DNA from: Pseudomonadota bacterium
GTDB taxonomy: Bacteria > Myxococcota > Myxococcia > Myxococcales > Myxococcaceae
Assembly (NCBI GenBank): GCA_023424585.1
Contig: JAFADT010000555.1
Coordinates: 1-16,621, forward strand
Length of the DNA stretch: 16,621 bases
Direction of reading: 5' to 3'
Positions 7,526 through 13,835 of this stretch are shown here, piece by piece (position 1 is the stretch's first letter; each line of letters opens with the position of its first letter). The translations under genes and the position numbers were made by a program. The notes under the pieces are model-generated. The model did no database searches and was not told the DNA's origin. It saw nothing but the letters and a program-made list of their open reading frames with translations.

Positions 7526-8957
7526 TCCGGTTCCAGTACGCGCTGAAGAAGGCCGCGTTGAGCAGCCAGAACTCCATGCCCATCTGGCTCATGAAGAACT
7601 GATAGCTGAAGGTCTGCGCGATCGCGCCCAGGTCATACGCGAAGAGGAGGCTGCCCCAGAGCCAGAACTCGCCCGCTGAATCATCGCGGCGCCGCGCCAC
7701 CTGGAAGCCCCACCCCAACGTCGCCAGCAGCGCGAGCGGATAGCAGACCAGCCCCAGCCATCCACCGTCATAGGCCCAGGCGGTCCACTGGATCTCGGCC
7801 CAGAGCGGAGGGCTCGCGCGGTCGGTGTTGTCGCCGAAGTACGCGTTGGCCATGCCATAGCGGCCCAGGCCCGCGCCCAGGGGGAACTCCGGGAGCACCA
7901 CGTCGAAGGTCTCGTCGAGGAAGCGGCCCCGGTTGGCTTGATACACCTGCGAAGGGTTGGACGCGGTGAGCGTGCTCCACCGGGAGAGCACCGCGTCGCC
8001 GCCGACCGCCACGGCCCAGCCGAACGCCACCACCGCGAAGCCGCCCACGACCGCGGCCAGCGTCACGAGCCGCCCCCACCGGCCGCTCACGGTGAGCACC
8101 AGCGCCATGGCGGCCATGCACACCAGCAGCGTCACCGCCGCGACGCGCACCTGGCCCAGATAGAGACAGATGAGCCCGACGCAGATGCCCGCCGCGCCCA
8201 GCGCCTTGCGAGCCATGCCCTGGCGACTGAGCAGCAGGGCCCCGCCCAGCAGCACCGAGTAGAAGGCGCCGGAGGAGGCGCCACCCGGGACGTCCGTCAG
8301 GCCCATGGGGCGGAACACGCGCGCGCCGCTCGCGGTCTCGAACTGGAGGCTGCGCACGTAGCCCTCGCCCTGGCTCTCGACCATGGCGGACAGCGCGGGC
8401 TGGAAGCGTCCGGGGAAGGTCACCTGGAGGATGCCCAGCGAGGCGCTCGCCGCGTTGAACAGGAAGAGCAGCAGGACGACGCGTCCGAACATCTTCGCGT
8501 CGATGCGCAGGCGGCTCGCCCAGAAGAGGGGCGCGAACACGGACACCTGGATGCCCAGCTGCGCGGCCGCCGCGAGCGGGGTGTTGGTGCCGGGATGGAA
8601 GAAGTTCAGCGCGGTGAGCCCCGCCGACGCGAGCAGGAAGGGCATCGCCGGATGCTTGAGGCGCTGGCCCTTCACCAGCACCAGCAGCGCCAGGCTCGTG
8701 CCGAACGACAGGATGCGGAACACCACGCGCACCGGCGCCAGCGCCTCGACCAGCAGCGCGAGCTGGCAGACGAAGAGCAGCGCGATGAACGCCACGACCA
8801 CGTGACCCGACCCCAGCAGTCCCGGTGACGCTGGCGCCGGCGTGGGCACGGCCTGCGTTGTCGCGGGCTGCGGCACACGGCGCACGTAGCGCTGGTGCAG
8901 CACGCCAGGGCCCCGGAGCTGCGGGCGCGGGCCAGCCGCGGAGCGGGCCTCCTTCAC
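7497..8957 (-). CDS. wzy: Wzy / O-antigen ligase-like polysaccharide polymerase
   Basis: This 486-residue integral membrane protein has 11-12 hydrophobic segments, for example residues 52-71, 79-96, 104-120, 155-178, 226-245, 252-268, 272-291 and 297-319. Between the segment ending near 319 and the one starting near 399 lies a periplasmic loop of about 80 residues. It contains NRGRFLDE (342-349) and PLGAGLGRYG (359-368), the Arg-containing loop and PxGxGxG pattern typical of Wzy and WaaL ligases. Such proteins join flipped repeat units en bloc. The first 45 residues are an unusual Pro/Ala/Arg-rich cytoplasmic tail. The GTG start at 8957 overlaps the upstream stop (GTGA) and has GGGGAG seven bases before it. 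Polymerase rather than ligase is preferred because wzx and wzc are neighbours; sequence alone cannot exclude a ligase. Confidence 0.8.
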   Translation of the reverse strand: MKEARSAAGPRPQLRGPGVLHQRYVRRVPQPATTQAVPTPAPASPGLLGSGHVVVAFIALLFVCQLALLVEALAPVRVVFRILSFGTSLALLVLVKGQRLKHPAMPFLLASAGLTALNFFHPGTNTPLAAAAQLGIQVSVFAPLFWASRLRIDAKMFGRVVLLLFLFNAASASLGILQVTFPGRFQPALSAMVESQGEGYVRSLQFETASGARVFRPMGLTDVPGGASSGAFYSVLLGGALLLSRQGMARKALGAAGICVGLICLYLGQVRVAAVTLLVCMAAMALVLTVSGRWGRLVTLAAVVGGFAVVAFGWAVAVGGDAVLSRWSTLTASNPSQVYQANRGRFLDETFDVVLPEFPLGAGLGRYGMANAYFGDNTDRASPPLWAEIQWTAWAYDGGWLGLVCYPLALLATLGWGFQVARRRDDSAGEFWLWGSLLFAYDLGAIAQTFSYQFFMSQMGMEFWLLNAAFFSAYWNRNAALHPHQR

Positions 8958-10174
8958 GGAGCAGCTCCCCGGAGCACGGAGCGCACCGCGTCCTCCACTC
9001 CCTCCAGGAACTCGGCCGGATCGCTCAGCGCCCGCGCGCGAGAGGGGCCGTTGCCGCCCAGCCTCCGTCGAGCCGCCTCATCGCCGATGAGCGCGCGCAG
9101 CGCCTGGGCCAGGGCCTCCGGCTCCGGAGGCACGAGCACGCCGCAAGACGCATCGACGAGCTCCAGCGGTCCGCCCAGCGCGGTGGTGACCACGGGAAGC
9201 CCAGCGTAGAGCGCCTCCACGAACGCCAGACCGAAGGGCTCCGGTCCGGTGTTGGGCTGACAGTGCACCTCCGCCGCGCGCAGCAGCCGGGGCACATCCG
9301 AGCGCTGCCCCAGGAAGCGCACGCGGTCCCCGAGCCCGAGAGCCGAGGCCTGGGCCTTCAGGCCCTCTTCGTAGGCGACCTCTTCGGGACGCTGCGCGCC
9401 GCCAGCGAGCCACGCCTTCCAGCGAGGCACCTGGCGCAGCCGGCCCAGCGCCTCGAGGAGCAGCCGCTGCCCCTTCCACTCCTGCATGCGGCTGGCATGC
9501 ACGATGACGACCTCCGCCGCGTCCGCGCCCAGCTCGCCTCGGAGCGACGCGCGCTCGGAAGCGGTGAGCCCAGGGCCTCCGTCGCGGACGGGAGGATGGA
9601 GCACGCTGAGCGGCGTGCGCGGGTACACGCTCGAAAGCGTGCTCGCCGTGTAGCGGCTGTTGCACAGCGCCAGGTCCGGCGAGGTGACCCGGGCCCACCG
9701 CTCCACCCAATGCGAGCCCGACAGCGCGTCGTGCTGGAAGAAGATCAGCGGGACACCGGCCGCGCGCGCCACCGGCCCGAAGAGGGCCTGGGGCCACGCC
9801 GCGTGACACACCACCGCGTCGAACGCCTCCCGCTGGAGCAGCGCCCCCAGCGAGCGCCGGGCCTCCCACACGCGCCAGGGACGGCTCACCTTCGCCGGCC
9901 CCAGCAACGTCAGGGGTGCACCCACCGCGCGAAGCTCCTCCGCGATGCGTCCCTCGAAGCAGAGCGCGAACGCGTGCACCGCGCCGCCCTCCCGGTCCGC
10001 GCACGTGAGCGCCAGCGTGCGCAGCAGCGTCTCGACGCCACCGTAGAGGTTTCCGCTGGACACGTGCAGCACGCGAAGCGGAGCAACCCCTGACGCACGC
10101 GGCTCACGCGAGGAGCTGCCTCCACCCTCCGCGCCACCACCACGCTCGCCGCGGGTCTCGCGAACCCCGTGCAT
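8954..10174 (-). CDS. GT4 family glycosyltransferase
   Basis: This is a 406-residue GT-B enzyme. After a low-complexity Arg/Gly/Ser/Glu-rich head of about 30 residues, the conserved fold starts at LRVLHVSSGNLYGGVETLL, with the GGVE loop at residues 45-48. ASRMQEWKGQ carries the phosphate-contacting R229 and K234. PEPFGLAFVEALYAG supplies the EX7E pair E312 and E320. The frame extends upstream to 10252, but ATG 10174 is preferred: it has an excellent GAGGGG ribosome site six bases upstream and lies just past the previous gene's stop. Its stop overlaps the polymerase GTG start, so the two are coupled. The EPFGL motif resembles that of the GT4 at 4005-5240. Sugar specificity is unknown. Confidence 0.9.
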   Translation of the reverse strand: MHGVRETRGERGGGAEGGGSSSREPRASGVAPLRVLHVSSGNLYGGVETLLRTLALTCADREGGAVHAFALCFEGRIAEELRAVGAPLTLLGPAKVSRPWRVWEARRSLGALLQREAFDAVVCHAAWPQALFGPVARAAGVPLIFFQHDALSGSHWVERWARVTSPDLALCNSRYTASTLSSVYPRTPLSVLHPPVRDGGPGLTASERASLRGELGADAAEVVIVHASRMQEWKGQRLLLEALGRLRQVPRWKAWLAGGAQRPEEVAYEEGLKAQASALGLGDRVRFLGQRSDVPRLLRAAEVHCQPNTGPEPFGLAFVEALYAGLPVVTTALGGPLELVDASCGVLVPPEPEALAQALRALIGDEAARRRLGGNGPSRARALSDPAEFLEGVEDAVRSVLRGAAP

Positions 10175-10180
10175 GCGCGG

Positions 10181-10186
10181 CCCCTC
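10181..10186 (-). promoter_or_regulatory. Ribosome binding site fixing the start at 10174
   Basis: Read on the minus strand, GAGGGG sits six bases before ATG 10174 and shares bases with the TGA stop of the upstream gene (TGAGGGG). This decides the start against the longer open frame beginning at 10252 and implies stop-restart coupling. Confidence 0.7.
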
Positions 10187-11426
10187 AGCGCCCGCCCGCG
10201 ACGTGCCGGACGGAGGCATCGCCCCGGTCCTCCGCCACGGGCCGGCGTCCAAGCACTTCCGCGTACAGGTCCAGGCTGCGCGACGCCATCACGTCATGGG
10301 CGAACTCCGCCCTCGCACGCTCCTGCGCTCCCCGCGACAGCCGCTCCCGCAGGCCCGGCTCCTCCACCAGCCGCCGCGCCGCCGCCGCCAGCGCCCGCGC
10401 ATCCCCCACGGGCACGGTGAGCCCGGTGCGCTCGTGCAGGCTCACCCACGAGACGCCGGAGTCCGGCACGGCGGTGTTGAGCACGGGCAGTCCGCTCGCC
10501 AGCGCCTCCACCTGCGACAGGCCATACGACTCGCTGCGCGCGTTGCTCGGGAACCACAGGGCCGTCGCGGCCCGGTACGCACCCGAGAGCGCCTCCGGCG
10601 ACAGATACCCCGCCCACGTCACCCGGTCCTCGATGCCCAGCGCCCGGGCCCGCGCACGGCCCTCCTCGGCCAGCGGCCCCTCGCCCACGATGACCAGCCG
10701 CCCCGGCGCGTGCGCCAGCGCCTCCAGCGCCGTGAACAAGCCCTTGTAGTAGACGAGCCGGCCCACCATCAGCCACAGCGGCCCGCCCGCCGCCACCGCC
10801 GTCCACCGCGCCTGGGCCTCGCGCGCCTCCACGGAGGGATGCAGGTACGCATCCAGCTCGATGCCCAGCGGCAGGATGCGGACCTTCGACCTGAACGTGG
10901 ACAGGAGCGAAGAGCCGCGCACGTAGGCCTCGCTCGTGGCCAGGAGCCGCGCCGCGCGCGAGTACAGCATCCACTCGAAGGGACGGAACAGCGCGCCCGC
11001 GACCTTCTGCCGGATGACGTCGCTCTGGTGCGTCACCACCACCGCGGGCAGGCGAGGCACCGCGTCCAGCGCCAGCACCATGCTCGGGTTGGGCACGTGC
11101 AGGTGCACCACGTCCACGCCCCGCGCCAGCGCCCGCCGGAGCACGAGCGGCAGCGACGGCATCACGTCCATGCGCGCCACCGACGCGAGCCGGCCCAGGC
11201 GCACCACGCGCACGGGCCCGTCCCAGTCCTCGCGCGTGGGACTGCGCCCGTGGAACTCGTGGCTCGTGCCGGTGCCGTCCACCGAGTGGTTCGCGCACAG
11301 CACCTCCACCTGCGCGCCCAGCGCCGCCTGCGCCAGCGCCAGCGTGCGCACGTGCGCCTCCATGCCACCGGAGGCCGGAGGGTAGAACTTCCCCAGGTGC
11401 AGCACCCGCAGGCCCGCCCCCTTCAC
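10185..11426 (-). CDS. GT4 family glycosyltransferase
   Basis: This 413-residue GT-B enzyme begins with LRVLHLGKFYPPASGGMEAH, the classic GT4 acceptor loop (GG at residues 20-21). The donor half has LMVGRLVYYKGL (R223, K228) and ARSESYGLSQVEALASG with the EX7E pair E299 and E307. The frame is open up to 11789, but those residues are an Ala/Gly/Arg-rich shadow of the kinase gene. GTG 11426 overlaps the wzc stop as GTGA and comes directly before the conserved first strand. The last 20 or so residues (after EVLGRRP) are a poorly conserved tail. It is the second gene of the minus-strand operon, coupled to wzc upstream and about ten bases from the next GT4. Confidence 0.92.
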   Translation of the reverse strand: MKGAGLRVLHLGKFYPPASGGMEAHVRTLALAQAALGAQVEVLCANHSVDGTGTSHEFHGRSPTREDWDGPVRVVRLGRLASVARMDVMPSLPLVLRRALARGVDVVHLHVPNPSMVLALDAVPRLPAVVVTHQSDVIRQKVAGALFRPFEWMLYSRAARLLATSEAYVRGSSLLSTFRSKVRILPLGIELDAYLHPSVEAREAQARWTAVAAGGPLWLMVGRLVYYKGLFTALEALAHAPGRLVIVGEGPLAEEGRARARALGIEDRVTWAGYLSPEALSGAYRAATALWFPSNARSESYGLSQVEALASGLPVLNTAVPDSGVSWVSLHERTGLTVPVGDARALAAAARRLVEEPGLRERLSRGAQERARAEFAHDVMASRSLDLYAEVLGRRPVAEDRGDASVRHVAGGR

Positions 11427-13615
11427 GACGGCGCCACCCCGCCCTTGGGCTCGTCCTGCGTCGGGCCATAGCCCTGGTAGCCCAGGTACGTGTCGCCGTA
11501 GCGCGGCTGCCGCAGGTCCACGTCGTTGAGGATGGCGCCGAACATCCGCGCCTGCACGTCCGCCAGCGAGCGCAGCGCGCGCTTCGCCGCGCCCCGGTCC
11601 GTCCGCCCCGCCTTGAGCACCATCACCACGCCGTCCGCCTGCGTGGCCAGCACCGCCGCGTCCACCACCGCGTTGAGCGGCGGGCTGTCCAGGATGACGC
11701 GGTCGAACCTCTCCCCCGCCGCGCGCAGCAGCTCCTTGAAGGCGCGCGTGTGCAGCAGCTCCGCGGGGTTCGGCGGCAGCGGGCCACACGGCAGCACGAA
11801 GAGGTTGGGCACCTCCGTGCTCTTCACCGCCTTGTCCAGCGAGCCCTCGCCCACCACCAGCGAGCTGATGCCCAGGTCATTGGGCACGCCGAACGCGCGG
11901 TGCAGCCGGGGCCTGCGCATGTCCGTGTCCAGGAGCAGCACGCGGTTGCCGCTCTGGGCCATGGCCACGCCCAGGTTGATGCACGTGGTGGACTTGCCTT
12001 CTTGAGGCCCGCTGGACGTCACCACCAGCGTCTTGCACGGGTGGTCCGGCGACATGAACAACAGGTTCGTGCGCACCGCGCGGCAGCACTCCGCCACCGC
12101 CGAGCGCGGCGCGCGGTGCACGTACAGGTCGCGGTCGCCCGGAGACTTCGTCGCCTCCATGCGCGGCACCACGCCCAGGAACGCCAGGCCCAGCACGTCC
12201 TCCACGTCCGCCTGCGACGCGACGCTGTTCTCCAGCATCTCCAGGAACAGCGCCACGCCCAGCCCCAGCAGCAGCCCCATCACCCAGCCCACCAGCAGGT
12301 TGCGCCGCGTGTGCGGCCGCACCGGCACCATCACCGGCTGCGCCGCGTCCAGCACGCGCACGTTGCTCGTGCGCAGGAGCCCCGACAGCTCGATGTCCTT
12401 CAGCCGCTTGAGCACCAGCTCGTACAGGCGCTGCGTGTTGTCCGACTCGCGCTGGAGCCGGCCGTACTCGATGGCCTTCTTGTTCACCTGGAAGGCCTCG
12501 GCCTTGGTCTCGTCCAGGAGCTTGTTGAGGTTCTTCTCCTCGCCCTGCGCCTCCGCCAGCTGCGTCTCCGCCGAGCGCACCACGTTGGTCAGGCTCTTGA
12601 GCAGGTCCGCGCGCACGACCTCCAGCTTGCGGTTGCACTCCAGCAGCTTCGGGTGCTCCGGCAGGTAGCGCTCGGTCAGCTCCGCGCAGGCGGCCTTCTG
12701 CTCGCCGTAGCGCGACTTCAGGTCCTGGATGGGGCCGTCCTTCGCGCCGGGCACCGCCTCCGCCCACGTCTCGTCGTTGCCGGCGTCCTTGCGCAGCCGG
12801 TGGATGGCGTCCACGCGCGCCTGGAGCGCCGCGATGCGCGTGCGCACCTCGGTGAGCTTCAGGTTGTAGGAGTTGATCCGCTCGCTGACGATGGACAGCC
12901 GCGACTCCAGCGACGTGGACAGCATGTCCGCGTCCTTCTTCAGGTCATAGACGGCCAGCTCGTCGCTCTTGGACTGGCGGCCCAGCTCGTCCAGGCGCCC
13001 CTCCAGCCACGTGCGCGCCTCCTCCGTGGTGCGCAGCTTGAGCGCCAGGTTCTCCGCCATGTACGCGGCGGCCACCTCGTTGGAGAGCAGCGCCGCGCGC
13101 ACCGGGTCCGTGTCCTCCACCCCGATGTTCATCACCCGCGAGTCCTTGCCGGGCATCACCTGGATGCGCGAGCGCAGCAGCCCCACCGCGTCCGCGTCCT
13201 CCAGCGCCTTCGCGCGCTCCGCCGGGTCCTGGCTCGCGGGCAGCCCCAGGAAGGCCGCGTCCTTCGACAGCCCCAGCCGGTCCACCACGCGGCTGGCCAC
13301 CGCGCGCGAGGTGATGATCTCGCTCTGCGTGGCGTAGTACTCCTTGTTGAACCAGTAGTTGCTGCGCTCCTCCCCCATCACCTCCTTCACCTCGCCGTCC
13401 AGGATGCGGGGCGCGGTGACGTCGATGATGAGCGAGGTGCTGGCCGAATAGACGCGCGGCTGCCGCAGCGTCCACGCCGCCGTGAGCGCGGTGACCCCCA
13501 GCGCCACCCCGAGCATCACCCACCGCCGGCGCCACACGCCCCGCAGCCGGTACAGCACGCTCGCGGACGTCGCGCCGGGAGCCCCACCGGCCGGGTCCAA
13601 CACCGTTCCTTCCAC
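11423..13615 (-). CDS. wzc: Wzc-type polysaccharide co-polymerase with fused BY tyrosine kinase
   Basis: This 730-residue inner-membrane protein controls chain length and export. A Wzz-type domain runs from transmembrane segment 1 (residues 32-50), through a long charged periplasmic coiled-coil region (about 195-415), to transmembrane segment 2 (440-458), which is preceded by a Pro-rich stretch with P427, P431 and P434. The cytoplasmic BY-kinase has EX2RX2R (E509, R512, R515), Walker A SSGPQEGKSTT with K541, Walker A' LLLDTDMRRP with D563 and D565, and Walker B VILDSPP with D643. The tail carries four clustered tyrosines, Y706, Y710, Y713 and Y716, likely autophosphorylation sites. The frame is open to 14053, but that extension lies in the intergenic region and is Arg/Gly-rich. 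GTG 13615 with GGAGAG seven bases upstream gives the family's normal length. Myxococcus xanthus has two described BY kinases, BtkA and BtkB; which one this matches is not decidable here. Confidence 0.93.
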   Translation of the reverse strand: MEGTVLDPAGGAPGATSASVLYRLRGVWRRRWVMLGVALGVTALTAAWTLRQPRVYSASTSLIIDVTAPRILDGEVKEVMGEERSNYWFNKEYYATQSEIITSRAVASRVVDRLGLSKDAAFLGLPASQDPAERAKALEDADAVGLLRSRIQVMPGKDSRVMNIGVEDTDPVRAALLSNEVAAAYMAENLALKLRTTEEARTWLEGRLDELGRQSKSDELAVYDLKKDADMLSTSLESRLSIVSERINSYNLKLTEVRTRIAALQARVDAIHRLRKDAGNDETWAEAVPGAKDGPIQDLKSRYGEQKAACAELTERYLPEHPKLLECNRKLEVVRADLLKSLTNVVRSAETQLAEAQGEEKNLNKLLDETKAEAFQVNKKAIEYGRLQRESDNTQRLYELVLKRLKDIELSGLLRTSNVRVLDAAQPVMVPVRPHTRRNLLVGWVMGLLLGLGVALFLEMLENSVASQADVEDVLGLAFLGVVPRMEATKSPGDRDLYVHRAPRSAVAECCRAVRTNLLFMSPDHPCKTLVVTSSGPQEGKSTTCINLGVAMAQSGNRVLLLDTDMRRPRLHRAFGVPNDLGISSLVVGEGSLDKAVKSTEVPNLFVLPCGPLPPNPAELLHTRAFKELLRAAGERFDRVILDSPPLNAVVDAAVLATQADGVVMVLKAGRTDRGAAKRALRSLADVQARMFGAILNDVDLRQPRYGDTYLGYQGYGPTQDEPKGGVAPS

Positions 13616-13622
13616 GTCACGT

Positions 13623-13628
13623 CTCTCC
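13623..13628 (-). promoter_or_regulatory. Ribosome binding site fixing the wzc start
   Basis: On the minus strand GGAGAG stands seven bases before GTG 13615. A second in-frame GTG at 13603 has only a poorly spaced AAGGA, so 13615 is preferred. Confidence 0.65.
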
Positions 13629-13741
13629 GGAAGTGGCTGCCGCGGGCGGTCTCCACCGGCCCGAATACGTCCGGACCCGACCTGCACCCACATCACGCTG
13701 GGGGAAACAACGGCGGGAGCGTGCAACGGGAGGGGAAGGTT

Positions 13742-13756
13742 GTCCATCCGACGGAC
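13742..13756. promoter_or_regulatory. Imperfect palindrome, candidate operator
   Basis: GTCCATCCGACGGAC reads as GTCC-N-TC-N-GA-N-GGAC, a 15-base dyad with 12 of the 14 non-central bases paired. It lies between the two divergent start codons, so it could bind a dimeric regulator. Short dyads arise often by chance in GC-rich DNA. Confidence 0.25.
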
Positions 13757-13835
13757 GCCGCCTGGACGCCCCCCTTCCATCCAATCCGGTCCGCCAACGC
13801 GCACCCCGGAAGCGCCTGTGGTAGTGAGCGGCGCC

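Larger units (their letters stand above)
13616..13835. promoter_or_regulatory. Divergent control region between wzc and the GT2-methyltransferase gene
   Basis: This 220-base gap is the only real divergent intergenic space in the window and should hold promoters for both the leftward wzc operon and the rightward pair. I see no sigma-70-like -35/-10 pair and no sigma-54 GG-N10-GC element that I would defend. It contains the wzc ribosome site (13623-13628), an imperfect 15-base palindrome (13742-13756) and the purine run gggaggggaagg on the plus strand. Confidence 0.6.

Noticed and set aside
7938..10093. Plus-strand open frames at 7938-8828 and 8825-10093 opposite wzy and a GT4 gene
   Set aside because: They give Arg/His/Gln-rich low complexity without recognisable domains, and the minus strand encodes a clear polymerase and GT4.
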